Origin: Hymenobacter rubidus
GTDB taxonomy: Bacteria; Bacteroidota; Bacteroidia; Cytophagales; Hymenobacteraceae
Direction of reading: 5' to 3'
DNA: 64,000 nucleotides
NCBI RefSeq assembly: GCF_016734815.1
Contig: NZ_JAERQF010000001.1
Span: forward strand, 186,001-250,000
Positions 8,323 to 16,079 of the stretch are shown here, in pieces. The notes under the pieces are model-generated. The model saw nothing but the letters and a program-made list of their open reading frames with translations. It did no database searches and was not told the DNA's origin. Position 1 is the first letter of the stretch; every line of letters starts with the position of its first letter. A program made the translations under genes and the position numbers.

Positions 8323-8373
8323 AAAAAAGGGAACCTTCGAGTAGTCTAGGCTCCGGAGGTTCCCTTTTTCTTT
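8323..8373 (+). terminator. Terminator or attenuator between rpsB and tsf
   Basis: AAAAAAGGGAACCTT pairs with GGAGGTTCCCTTTTT; five T end the hairpin. tsf has no clear promoter of its own after it, so partial read-through is likely. Confidence 0.75.
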
Positions 8374-8407
8374 TCCCTGAATTCCAACCCAACAAACACA
8401 ACATCTA

Positions 8408-9244
8408 ATGGCCGCTATTACCGCCGCAGACGTAAACAAGCTCCGCACCATGACCGGTGCCGGCATGATGGATTGCAAAAAAGCCCTGACCGAAGCCGAT
8501 GGCGACTTCGAAGCTGCCCGCGACATTCTGCGCAAGGCGGGTCAGAAAATCGCTGACAAGCGCGCCGAGAACGAAACGTCGGAAGGCTTCGTGGCCGTGA
8601 ACGTGAGCGAGGATGGCACCAACGGCAAGCTGGTGGCCCTGGCCTGCGAAACGGAGTCGGTTGCCAAAGTGGCTAACTTCCGCGAGCTGGTGCAGCGCAT
8701 CCTGGATGCCGCTGTGCGCACCAACGCCGCTACCAAAGAGGAGCTGCTTGCCGTGAAAGAGGACGATGGCCTGACCATTCAGGAGCACATCACCGACCTG
8801 ATGGGCAAAATCGGCGAGAAGCTGGACCTGACCTACGCTACGCTGACCGCTGAGAAAGTGGCTTCGTACATCCACTCCGACAGCAAAAAAGGCGTGCTCG
8901 TGGGCCTGAAGAACGTGGGCTCGGCCGACGCTGCTGCCGTGGGCCGCGACGTGGCCATGCAAATCGTAGCCATGAAGCCCGTTGCCGTTGACAAAGACGG
9001 TGTGGACTCGGCTACGGTGGAGCGTGAAATTGAAATCGGCAAAGAGCAGGCGCGTGCCGAAGGCAAGCCCGAGGCGATGCTGGAGAAAATCGCCCAAGGC
9101 AAGCTGAACAAGTTCTACAAAGAGCAGACCCTGCTGAACCAGGAGTTCGTGAAAGACAACTCAATGACCATCGCCCAGCTGCTCGACAGCAAGTCGAAAG
9201 GCATGACGGTTTCGGACTTCAAGCGCGTGGCTATCGGCGCTTAA
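8408..9244 (+). CDS. tsf: Elongation factor Ts
   Basis: A 278-residue protein. The N-terminal UBA-like region has TMTGAGMMDCKKAL (about 16-29), the most conserved EF-Ts signature, and the core repeats the family pattern up to NKFYKEQTLLNQEFVKD. EF-Ts recycles EF-Tu by releasing GDP. The order rpsB-tsf is nearly universal. A terminator follows 20 bases past the stop. Confidence 0.97.
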   Translation: MAAITAADVNKLRTMTGAGMMDCKKALTEADGDFEAARDILRKAGQKIADKRAENETSEGFVAVNVSEDGTNGKLVALACETESVAKVANFRELVQRILDAAVRTNAATKEELLAVKEDDGLTIQEHITDLMGKIGEKLDLTYATLTAEKVASYIHSDSKKGVLVGLKNVGSADAAAVGRDVAMQIVAMKPVAVDKDGVDSATVEREIEIGKEQARAEGKPEAMLEKIAQGKLNKFYKEQTLLNQEFVKDNSMTIAQLLDSKSKGMTVSDFKRVAIGA

Positions 9245-9264
9245 GCCCCATCCGCGTTAGTTGT

Positions 9265-9298
9265 GAAAGCCCGCTGGCAATTTGCCGGCGGGCTTTTA
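9265..9298 (+). terminator. Intrinsic terminator after tsf
   Basis: AAAGCCCGCTGGCAA and TTGCCGGCGGGCTTTT form a long stem with one mismatch and a T-rich end. It closes the translation operon. Confidence 0.88.
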
Positions 9299-9356
9299 TA
9301 TTTAGGTGTTTTCTCAGTTGCTAGTCAGGCAGTTTCACTCTAAATGCGCCGATGGT

Positions 9357-10148
9357 ATGGACCCTTTACGCTATGCCTGCTTACTGACAATGTTAATGGG
9401 TATTGGGCTGCCAGGGCAAGCTCAGGATTTGCCGGTTACGGTACACAAGCGCACGTATGGGCTGTACGTGAGTGCTGTGGCAACTGCATTACAGTCTCAG
9501 CGTTTCGAGTCGACAAATGCTGTCCTTCAAACCAGCAAGGGCCCGCTTCTTCCGGTCTGGGGGCTGCACTTCGGCTATAGTCATTCGCCGACGCTGTCGT
9601 TTGAAACCGGACTGCTATTCCTGCGCGCCGGCTACGGCTTTCGAGTGCAGGTGGAGCAGGTTGGCATAAACCGTGCTTACCTGCATAACTACGCGCAGGT
9701 GCCGCTATCAGTGGTGCTACGGCTGTGGCAGCCGACACCGCAGATTGCGCTGCACGTAGTAGCTGGCGGAGTCGTGAGCTTTCTTTCTCCTCAAAATTAT
9801 CCCTTATTAGTTGACACGTTAGGCTATCAAAACGGTCTCAGGACAGTGCCCAATCAGCGTATTTTTCTTACCGCACAAGGCAAGACCCCCGGAGCCCGAT
9901 ATACTGCTGCACTAGGATTGCGAGCGGAGTGGCAGGCTTCACCCATGCTCCTGATTGGGGGAGAAGTGAAAAACATGGTAGCCTTATCAGGATTGAATGA
10001 AAATGTGATTTCCGTGGTGGATGAGGCGACGCACAACGTCTTGGCTACGGCACACACGGACCTTAGATTAAATACGCTGTCTGCTGCAATCACTGTACGG
10101 TACGTTTTTCTGACGGGCACCAAGTATCGTTACCAGCCGGAGCAATAG
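9357..10148 (+). CDS. Outer-membrane beta-barrel-like protein
   Basis: A 263-residue protein with a signal peptide ending near GLPGQAQ (about 17-23). The mature part alternates hydrophobic and polar residues with turns rich in Gly, Asn and Pro (LPVWGLHFGYSHSPTLSFETGLLFLRAGYGF), typical of the small porin-like or PorT-like barrels frequent in Bacteroidota, and ends in a strand (ITVRYVFLTG). The frame opens at 9306, but ATG 9357 directly precedes the signal peptide. It follows the tsf terminator and is probably monocistronic. The function is unknown; the barrel is inferred from pattern only. Confidence 0.6.
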   Translation: MDPLRYACLLTMLMGIGLPGQAQDLPVTVHKRTYGLYVSAVATALQSQRFESTNAVLQTSKGPLLPVWGLHFGYSHSPTLSFETGLLFLRAGYGFRVQVEQVGINRAYLHNYAQVPLSVVLRLWQPTPQIALHVVAGGVVSFLSPQNYPLLVDTLGYQNGLRTVPNQRIFLTAQGKTPGARYTAALGLRAEWQASPMLLIGGEVKNMVALSGLNENVISVVDEATHNVLATAHTDLRLNTLSAAITVRYVFLTGTKYRYQPEQ

Positions 10149-10210
10149 CTACTTCACTACAGCTTTACCCGCGAAGCTATGGGCGCTTAATCGCGGCTTG
10201 TAGTTTAAGT

Positions 10211-10245
10211 AAAAGCCCCGCTGGCAGTGTGCCGACGGGGCTTTT
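10211..10245 (+). terminator. Terminator-like hairpin
   Basis: AAAAGCCCCG and CGGGGCTTTT pair across a loop with a weaker inner stem. It follows the beta-barrel gene by 63 bases, and its T-run merges into a promoter-like TTTCTTTG at 10243-10250. Confidence 0.75.
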
Positions 10246-10255
10246 CTTTGTGGTT

Positions 10256-10558
10256 ATGACGGAAGAGCGCAAAAAGTTGTATCGTGAATTACTGTATTGG
10301 GCAATGATAGATATGCGAAGCCATGCTCCTGGCAATTCACATTTTTGGAATTGGAGAAGGCAAGCAAGAATACTAACATTCATTTCAGCAATTACCAATT
10401 GGCTGCATAATGTGGCCCATTTCTCGTCTTTTGACTTTGAAGGATTTGAGGAAGAACCATTTTGGCAGGAGTATCAGCGCTTTCGCCGTGAATTTCCCCC
10501 AAGCAATTGGGCTCCTTTCACCGAGACTGTTATTGTTGAACTACAAAAACTGGTTTAA
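10256..10558 (+). CDS. Small AT-rich hypothetical protein
   Basis: A 100-residue soluble protein, rich in Trp, Phe and Glu (WNWRRQARIL, FEGFEEEPFWQEYQRFRREFPPSNW). I recognise no family. The gene is clearly more AT-rich than its neighbours, which suggests recent acquisition. ATG 10256 is six bases after a near-consensus -7 box TTTCTTTG (one mismatch), so the mRNA may lack a leader. It lies alone between a terminator and convergent minus-strand genes. An antitoxin, immunity or phage-derived role is possible but nothing in the sequence selects one. Confidence 0.5.
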   Translation: MTEERKKLYRELLYWAMIDMRSHAPGNSHFWNWRRQARILTFISAITNWLHNVAHFSSFDFEGFEEEPFWQEYQRFRREFPPSNWAPFTETVIVELQKLV

Positions 10559-10570
10559 GAGCAGCCAAGA

Positions 10571-10646
10571 TTAGTGAGTCTGCTGCCGCGCCAGCGCCCG
10601 CGTCTGGGAGTTCTCGCCGATATACAGGTAGAACACGTAATTTCTG
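10571..10646 (-). pseudogene. Remnant of a DUF3089 gene 3' end
   Basis: Read on the minus strand this short stretch encodes NYVFYLYIGENSQTRALARQQ and a stop, which aligns with the last residues of the intact DUF3089 protein encoded at 11322-12365 (DYALFYMNIRENSKARVRAWQ). No start or body remains; the segment directly follows the DUF6624 stop in another frame. It looks like the tail of a second DUF3089 copy left by a deletion after tandem duplication. Confidence 0.6.
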
Positions 10647-11264
10647 CTACTTCTGTTGCGGCTGGCGCGACTGCTGCTGCATCTCCCGGATTTTGGCGAG
10701 GTAGGCTTCCAAGGGTTCCATGCCGATGGCGGCGCGGCGCTTGTCCACGTTGGCGGGGTCGAGGAGGTTGCGGGGCGTGGGTTGGCCGTCGGCTTTGTAT
10801 TCAACCTGGGTGCCGTAGGTCTGCGGCTGGCCGCTGTTGAGGGCGACGCGGTCGGTGAGATAGGCATAGTTGCGGCCGCTGGCGTTTTTGCGTTGGACTT
10901 CGGGCAGCATTAGCTTCAGCACCTGCTGCTGAAAAGCGGGGTGGGCATCGGCGTGCTGTACCAGCAGCCAGAAGTTTTTGGAACTGGTTTCGCCTACTTG
11001 CTTGAAACCGGGGAAACCAACCTGTTTTACAATGGCTTCCAGCACCGGCTGGTGGCGGGCGAAATTGACGTGCTGCGAGGCAATCAGCCGCGTACGGGTA
11101 CTGTCGGGGAGTTGCCCGCGCATCATCAGTTGCATGGGGCGCTGGTCGACCTCGGCCAGGCTGTCCAGCGTTTTGCTGAGTGCAGGGTACAGCACGGGAG
11201 TGCTTTGGGCAGCGGCAGTGAAGGCAAAGCCAACGCTTGCCAGCAGCAGAACGAGGGTTTTCAT
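10647..11264 (-). CDS. DUF6624-like exported protein
   Basis: A 205-residue protein with a clear signal peptide (MKTLVLLLASVGFAFTAAAQ). The mature region shows NFWLLVQHADAHPAFQQQVL, then RNYAYLTDRVALNSGQPQTYGTQ, the conserved centre of proteins labelled DUF6624 in Bacteroidota and other phyla. No enzymatic role is established. It is 57 bases downstream of the DUF3089 gene on the same strand, so they may be cotranscribed. The family name is from memory of the motif, hence moderate certainty. Confidence 0.65.
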   Translation of the reverse strand: MKTLVLLLASVGFAFTAAAQSTPVLYPALSKTLDSLAEVDQRPMQLMMRGQLPDSTRTRLIASQHVNFARHQPVLEAIVKQVGFPGFKQVGETSSKNFWLLVQHADAHPAFQQQVLKLMLPEVQRKNASGRNYAYLTDRVALNSGQPQTYGTQVEYKADGQPTPRNLLDPANVDKRRAAIGMEPLEAYLAKIREMQQQSRQPQQK

Positions 11265-11321
11265 AAGCTAGGCGCTTGGTGCGCATGCCCAACGTTGAGC
11301 ACGGCTCCTATTGTCTGCAAG

Positions 11322-12365
11322 CTACTGCTTTGCGCGTTGCCACGCCCGCACCCGCGCCTTGGAATTCTCGCGAATATTCATGTAAAACAGCGCGTAATCG
11401 GCGATGTGGCGAGAGTAGCGCAGTTTCTTCTTACCGGAGGGCGGGAAGTGCGGATAGCCTTTGAAGCACGGCGCGTGTACCCAGAGCTGGCCGTGATGAA
11501 TCTGGGCATCGGTAAAGTTAGGGTGGACGTGCTTGAAGCGGATGCTGACCGCGCCGCGGTTGAGGCTGGCCGGGGCCCGGGTGGAATCGAGCGTCCAGGT
11601 GAGGGGATTGACGGCGATGCTGGGCTGGAACATGGTGGACTCGTGGCCGGCGTCGGAGGTGTTGTAGGCGACGTAGCAGTCGGTGGCCAGGGAGTCGGCG
11701 CAGGGCTTGATGGTCAGGAATTCGTTGGGCTTGACCTGGAAGCCGATGAGGTAGGCGGCTACGAGCTGGCGGCGCAGCGGCGTGGCTTTATCGAAGAATT
11801 CGTGGAGTAGGCGCGTGGCGTGGTCGGTACCCTGGCTGTGGCTGGCGATGATGAAGGGGCGGCCCTGGTTGTAGTGTGCGAGGTAGTACTGGAAGGCGGC
11901 GCGCACGTCGGAGTAGGCCAGCTCCAGGGCTTTCTCGCCGTTGGGTTCTTTGTCGAGAAAGGAGAAGAGGGTGGCCTGACGGTAGCGCGGCGCGTAGATG
12001 CGGCCGGTGGCATTGAACACGCTGGCCTGCTGCTTGATGGTGGTGCGGTCGGTGTACTTGTTCAGCCACTTTTTGCGCACGTCGCCGTTCCAGTGCCGGG
12101 GCGAGTAATAGGTGGTGGGATGCACAAAAAACACGTCGACGGCCGCCGTGGCCTGCTCGTCGCGCAACGAGGAGTGGCGCGGCACGGCATCGGCTGAGTC
12201 GCGCTTGGTGGGCAGGGCGGCCCAACTGCTAACCTGCGCGTAGTTGGGGGCCGGTGGGGGCGTGTATTTCTCAAAATCCCGGCCCGGCTTGAGCAGCAGC
12301 CGGATGCAGCCATTTAGCGGCAGGAGCAACAGCAGAATCAGCGCGGTGCGGAGGTAGGCTTGCAT
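11322..12365 (-). CDS. DUF3089 alpha/beta-hydrolase-like lipoprotein
   Basis: A 347-residue protein. The N-terminus is a lipoprotein signal peptide with lipobox LNGC (C20). After it come VDVFFVHPTTYY, a DUF3089 hallmark, and the nucleophile elbow FIIASHSQGT (Ser-x-Ser-x-Gly), then AYLIGFQV and GHESTM. The fold is that of alpha/beta hydrolases; the family may be an esterase or lipase but has no firm substrate. Repeat copy C lies immediately upstream of the start, and the DUF6624 gene follows. A fragment resembling its own C-terminus lies beyond DUF6624. Confidence 0.8.
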   Translation of the reverse strand: MQAYLRTALILLLLLPLNGCIRLLLKPGRDFEKYTPPPAPNYAQVSSWAALPTKRDSADAVPRHSSLRDEQATAAVDVFFVHPTTYYSPRHWNGDVRKKWLNKYTDRTTIKQQASVFNATGRIYAPRYRQATLFSFLDKEPNGEKALELAYSDVRAAFQYYLAHYNQGRPFIIASHSQGTDHATRLLHEFFDKATPLRRQLVAAYLIGFQVKPNEFLTIKPCADSLATDCYVAYNTSDAGHESTMFQPSIAVNPLTWTLDSTRAPASLNRGAVSIRFKHVHPNFTDAQIHHGQLWVHAPCFKGYPHFPPSGKKKLRYSRHIADYALFYMNIRENSKARVRAWQRAKQ

Positions 12366-12375
12366 TATCGATATT

Positions 12376-12482
12376 GAACGTCATGCCGAGCGCAGCCGAG
12401 GCGTCTCGCGTGCGCAACGCAACTCAGTCGATTGAATTACTATGGCACGCGAGATGCCTCGGCTGCGCTCGGCATGACGTTC
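12376..12482. repeat. Palindromic repeat copy C
   Basis: Arms 12376-12412 and 12446-12482 (37 bases each) are reverse complements with one mismatch. Arm begins GAACGTCATGCCGAGCGCAG. The 33-base loop has CAGTCGATTGAATTAC, shared with other copies. It lies between two minus-strand genes. Confidence 0.96.
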
Positions 12483-12493
12483 GTTTTGTTTGG

Positions 12494-13501
12494 TTACACG
12501 GTTTCGGGCCAGTGCTTCAGTTCGCGCGGGGTGCCGTCGGGGTTGTAGAGCAAGCTCATTGGCTCGGCAGGCTTGGCTACAACATCGGCCAGGGTAATTC
12601 CCCAGCGTTGCCACATTTCGGCCAGGGTTTGGGTGTAGGCGCTGTTTTCCCAGGGATTGAAGATGGCGCCGGTGACGTCGTCGATGAGGGCGTCGTACAC
12701 GATTTGCGTGTCGCCGGGGCGCGGGTGGCGCGGGTACACATCGGGCACGACGTGCAGCAGGTGGGCGGCGTAGTACACGCGGGCCTTGAACTCGGCAATC
12801 TGGACCGGGTGCAGGGGGCGCTGGGCATCGGCATACACTTTCCGCATGGCCTGGCCCACGAGGCCGATATCGACCAGACAAGCCACCAGCACCGCTTTAT
12901 CAAGCTTGATACTGAAGACGAGGGTGTTCAGGTCGTCGTCGTATTCGAAGGGCGTCACGTCCTCGGTGGGGTCGGCTTCGAGTACGAACACGGAGCCGGG
13001 CACGAAGTCGGCGTACTCGGTGGGTACGCGCAGGCCCTGCAGCAGCTGAAAAAACGCCTGGAAGCGGCGCACCAGCGCGGCGTTTTCGGCCAGCGGGTAT
13101 TTGGGCTTTATCAGCGGCTCGAATTCGTTCAGCAGCTCGGTAATGAAGATGCCGTAGAACATTTTGCCCAGCCACAGAAACAGCGTGTCGTCGCCGAGGG
13201 CGCGCAAGGCGGCGGGGCCTTCGAGGCTGGCGGCCTTTACCCTATCCTCCAATTCTTCGATGCGCTGGCGAGCCGCCGGGCTGGCAGGCAGGCGCAGGTC
13301 TTGAATGAGCACGGTGCGCTGGTCGAGGAGCTGGATGGGGCGCTCGGCCAAGTGGTAGCGGGTTTGCAGCCATTCGGCAAACACGGGCACGGTATCGTCG
13401 GGGCCCACAGGCTGGCCGCTGAGGAAGCAGGTTTCGGGGCCGAAGCGCATGCCGTCGAACGGGTCGTAGGGCAGCAGGTCGGCGGGGGTGAGTGGGGGCA
13501 T
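12494..13501 (-). CDS. Conserved hypothetical protein
   Basis: A 335-residue soluble protein without signal peptide or membrane helices. It begins MPPLTPADLLPYDPFDGMRFG followed by CFLSGQPVG, and the middle is helical and acidic. I do not recognise the family. The N-terminal CFLSG motif recalls a metal-binding turn but no second Cys pair is seen. The gene is flanked by two unrelated repeat elements, C downstream and the GTTCGC-type palindrome upstream, so it forms its own small unit. The opposite strand is open for 553 codons here, but that is a GC-composition effect. Confidence 0.65.
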   Translation of the reverse strand: MPPLTPADLLPYDPFDGMRFGPETCFLSGQPVGPDDTVPVFAEWLQTRYHLAERPIQLLDQRTVLIQDLRLPASPAARQRIEELEDRVKAASLEGPAALRALGDDTLFLWLGKMFYGIFITELLNEFEPLIKPKYPLAENAALVRRFQAFFQLLQGLRVPTEYADFVPGSVFVLEADPTEDVTPFEYDDDLNTLVFSIKLDKAVLVACLVDIGLVGQAMRKVYADAQRPLHPVQIAEFKARVYYAAHLLHVVPDVYPRHPRPGDTQIVYDALIDDVTGAIFNPWENSAYTQTLAEMWQRWGITLADVVAKPAEPMSLLYNPDGTPRELKHWPETV

Positions 13502-13510
13502 AGAAAAGCA

Positions 13511-13598
13511 GTAGCGCGAACATCATGGTTCGCGTCGCCAAGCGGCCAACCCAATAATCCGGGCGGCGCGGGGACGCGAACTACAAAGTTCGCGCTAC
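13511..13598. repeat. Second palindrome family, nested hairpins
   Basis: Left part 13511-13536 (GTAGCGCGAACATCATGGTTCGCG...) is nearly the reverse complement of right part 13573-13598. Each part is itself a small hairpin (GCGAAC/GTTCGC), so the whole can fold as one long stem or two short ones. Confidence 0.85.
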
Positions 13599-13618
13599 AA
13601 TGGTTACGGCGGCGCGGT

Positions 13619-14020
13619 TTAGCGCGAGAGCGTGTTGCCTGCTTTGATGAGCAGCTTGCTCAAGTTAGTGAGAGGGGTACTGTAGTCGCCGCCGGCATCA
13701 TCGGCTACCTTGGCAGTTTCGGCGCCGAGGCTGGCCAGGACTTCGGCGATGTCGTGAGCGGGGGTTTTGGTATCGGCCAGCAATTCGCTGAGTTGGTTGA
13801 GTTCTTGCTTGATTTTGGCAAGGCCCGGCCGCTCAGAAGCGGCCAGCACCGCCGTCCAGCGCTCCACTTCGGCGCGGCCCTGGGGGCCGGAGTTGGTGGG
13901 CGTGCTGGCTGTCAGGAACGTCAGGGTGTCGTCGAGCAGGGCGGTGTTTTGCTGGTCGCTCACGGCCATGGGCACTTCGGGAGTGGCGGGCGTTTGCGGA
14001 TTGGAGGCAGTGGAATCCAT
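13619..14020 (-). CDS. Small hypothetical helical protein
   Basis: A 133-residue soluble protein. A Pro/Thr-rich N-terminal 20 residues precede a helical body (DDTLTFLTA, LAKIKQELNQLSELLAD, LTNLSKLLIKAGNTLSR). No signal peptide, no recognised domain. The helices have heptad-like Leu spacing and may form a small bundle. It sits upstream of, and in line with, the 12494-13501 gene, with a palindrome in between. The function is unknown. Confidence 0.55.
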   Translation of the reverse strand: MDSTASNPQTPATPEVPMAVSDQQNTALLDDTLTFLTASTPTNSGPQGRAEVERWTAVLAASERPGLAKIKQELNQLSELLADTKTPAHDIAEVLASLGAETAKVADDAGGDYSTPLTNLSKLLIKAGNTLSR

Positions 14021-14163
14021 GAGAAAGCGGGATAAAGAGGATGCGTGTAAGGCTATACTCTTCGAAGGCCGGAAAAGTTAGCCGGCCGGTTTCGAAGCGG
14101 CCGGGTTACCTTTTCCCAGCGCACCGATTAAGGGCATCTTCTCACCCAACTTTTGGAAAAGAC

Positions 14164-14547
14164 ATGGATTTCTCCGTTAAAACCCTGTTTGTTGCTGCTG
14201 CCGTTGCTTTCGCCGCCACTGCCTGCGAAACCAAAACCACCGAAACCACTACTACGCCCGAAGGCACCACCGCTACCGTAACCACAGACTCGACCACCAC
14301 GGTTTCGGCCGAGGAAGCGGGCGCCAAAATGGACGCGGCCGGCAATAAAGTGGAAGGCAAACTGGAAGAAGCTGGTGCCAAAATGGATGCCAAAATGGAC
14401 GAAGCGGGCGCGAAGATGGACGCCGCCGGTGCCAAGATGGACGCTAAAATGGAAGCTGCCGGCCGCAAAATGGACGCTATGGGCGATGCCGCCGCCAAAT
14501 CGGCTGCTCAGACCAAAGAGAACATGAAGGAAGCCGCCAAGAAGTAG
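14164..14547 (+). CDS. Low-complexity putative lipoprotein with AGAKMDA repeats
   Basis: A 127-residue protein. The N-terminus FVAAAVAFAATAC reads as a lipoprotein signal with Cys near residue 21. A Thr-rich stretch (about 22-46) is followed by an Ala/Lys/Met/Asp/Glu region in which the unit AGAKMDA recurs about five times, giving a likely long amphipathic helix, and the end is ENMKEAAKK. This resembles small helical stress or envelope proteins (YtxH-, LEA- or Lpp-like by composition only). The frame is open upstream to 14041, but ATG 14164 precedes the signal. A terminator follows. Confidence 0.7.
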   Translation: MDFSVKTLFVAAAVAFAATACETKTTETTTTPEGTTATVTTDSTTTVSAEEAGAKMDAAGNKVEGKLEEAGAKMDAKMDEAGAKMDAAGAKMDAKMEAAGRKMDAMGDAAAKSAAQTKENMKEAAKK

Positions 14548-14591
14548 TTCTGGTTGGTTTCTGTTCTATGTAAGCCCCATTTAGCGACAGC

Positions 14592-14632
14592 AAAAGAGCC
14601 CCGCCGGAAAATCCAGGCGGGGCTCTTTATTT
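14592..14632. terminator. Intrinsic terminator, probably bidirectional
   Basis: AAAAGAGCCCCGCC and GGCGGGGCTCTTT pair around an eleven-base loop. It lies between convergent genes, with A- and T-runs on both sides. Confidence 0.85.
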
Positions 14633-14680
14633 TATTACGCTTGCATGGCCAGGTTTGGCTAATCCGGGTTCTTAAATAAA

Positions 14681-15535
14681 CTACCAGCTGCCGCTGGCAC
14701 CGCCGCCACCGCTGCTGCCCCCGCCAAAGCCACCGAAGCCGCCCCCGCCTCCACCGCCGCCCCAGCCGCCGCCGCCGAAACCACCGCCACCACCGAAGAT
14801 GATGGGCGGCACAAAACCGCCGCCGAAGCCACGGTTGCCACGGCCCCCGCCACCCCGGTTGCGCAGCATGGTAAAGACGAGAACCATAACCAAGATGATA
14901 AGCCAGAAGGGAAAGCCCGAGCCAGTGTGGTCGCCCTGGTCCTGGCGCTGGGCATCGGCCGGGTCGGCTTGGTACTCGCCTTTGGCCAGGGCAATGAGCT
15001 GGTCGGTGGCGCGGTCGAGGCCGGCGTAGTACTGGTTTTGGCGGAAAGCGGGCACCAGCGTATTCGTGATGATGCGCTTGGCAATGGCATCGGGCACCGC
15101 CCCTTCCAGGCCGTAGCCGGTCTGAATGCGGGCGGTGTGCTCCTGCTGGGCCACCAGAATGAGAATGCCGTTGTTCTTGCCTTTGCGGCCGATGCCCCAG
15201 CTTTCGTAGAGCTTCTGGGCGTAGTCGGCAATGTCGTCGCCGTCGAGATTGGGCACCGTCACCACCGCTATTTGCGAGGAGGTGCTGTCGTTGTAGGCCA
15301 CCAGCTTGCGTTCCAGCTGGTCGGCTTCGCCGGCTTGCATAAGGCCGGCCAGGTCATTTACCAGCCTCGGCGGGTTGGGCCGGGGCGGAATGTTTTGGGC
15401 CGAAGCCGTGAGGGCCAGAACAAGCCCAAGCAGCACCAGCACTGCACACAACCACGGCCGTGCAAAACCAGCCCCGCTGCTGGCAAGCGAGCGGAACAGA
15501 GTCAACTTCCGGGCGTTAGCCACAGGATTTTTCAT
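14681..15535 (-). CDS. TPM-domain membrane protein with Gly-rich tail
   Basis: A 284-residue YgcG-like protein. After a signal segment (AVLVLLGLVLALTASAQ) comes the TPM domain: PRLVNDLAGLM, SSQIAVVTVPNLDGDDIADYA, GKNNGILILVA and IQTGYGLEGAVPD. A membrane helix (FWLIILVMVLVFTML) and a tail almost wholly of Gly, Phe, Ser and Trp follow. TPM proteins are linked to photosystem repair in plants and to envelope maintenance in bacteria; biochemical roles are poorly known. ATG 15535 overlaps the preceding stop by four bases (ATGA), so translation is coupled. The long upstream open frame is not used. Confidence 0.85.
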   Translation of the reverse strand: MKNPVANARKLTLFRSLASSGAGFARPWLCAVLVLLGLVLALTASAQNIPPRPNPPRLVNDLAGLMQAGEADQLERKLVAYNDSTSSQIAVVTVPNLDGDDIADYAQKLYESWGIGRKGKNNGILILVAQQEHTARIQTGYGLEGAVPDAIAKRIITNTLVPAFRQNQYYAGLDRATDQLIALAKGEYQADPADAQRQDQGDHTGSGFPFWLIILVMVLVFTMLRNRGGGGRGNRGFGGGFVPPIIFGGGGGFGGGGWGGGGGGGGFGGFGGGSSGGGGASGSW

Positions 15536-15990
15536 GCGTCGGAAGACGGCTTGGGGCCGCCGAAAGAAATGGCATCGTCCAGTTCGTTCTGGTCGGTACT
15601 GGCGTTGTAGGGGAAGTAGCGCTTGAGCTGCTCGCCCACCATGCGGATGCCGCGCTCCAGGCCCAGCACGTAGTTTTCGTGCCGAAACTGCTCCAGCACG
15701 GCTTCTTTGGTGGTTTCCCAAAAGTCATCGGGCACGGCGGCGTTGATGGCCGAATCGCCGACGACGGCGAACTGGCGGCTTTTCCAGGCCAGGTAAAACA
15801 GCACACCGTTGCGTTCGGCGGTCTTGTGCATATTTAGCTCGCCAAACACCTGGGCGGCGCGGTCCAGGGGCTCGGGGGTGGGGCAGGTGTCTTCGAGGTG
15901 CACCCGGATTTCGCCCGAAGTGGTGACCTCGGCCTGCCGGATGGCGGCAACCAACGCTGCATCCTGCGCGGGAGTGAGAGGGGAATTCAT
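15532..15990 (-). CDS. Soluble TPM-domain protein
   Basis: A 152-residue protein without signal peptide. TSGEIRVHLE, then AERNGVLFYLAWKSRQFAVVGDSAIN, corresponds to the TPM fold, in the cytoplasmic variant often paired with lemA and a second, membrane-bound TPM gene. ATG 15990 is used because the upstream part of the frame lies in the AATGAGGAAT repeat. It is the middle gene of lemA-TPM-TPM and its stop overlaps the next start. Confidence 0.8.
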   Translation of the reverse strand: MNSPLTPAQDAALVAAIRQAEVTTSGEIRVHLEDTCPTPEPLDRAAQVFGELNMHKTAERNGVLFYLAWKSRQFAVVGDSAINAAVPDDFWETTKEAVLEQFRHENYVLGLERGIRMVGEQLKRYFPYNASTDQNELDDAISFGGPKPSSDA

Positions 15991-15995
15991 CTTTG

Positions 15996-16079
15996 AATGA
16001 GGAATTAAGAATGAAGAATGAGGAATTGAAGAACCGACCGTCAGGCCCATTCTTCATTCCTCATTCTTCATTCCTCATT
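15996..16079. repeat. Third palindrome family (AATGAGGAAT)
   Basis: Left arm 15996-16027 consists of AATGAGGAATT and AAGAATG units; right arm 16048-16079 is its near reverse complement. It lies inside the lemA-TPM operon and its right end covers the first bases of the lemA stop codon. Confidence 0.85.

Noticed and set aside
12374..14035. 553-codon open frame on the plus strand
   Set aside because: It runs opposite two well-supported minus-strand genes and through repeat C; its peptide is Gly/His/Val/Gln-rich, as expected from the complement of GC-rich codons.
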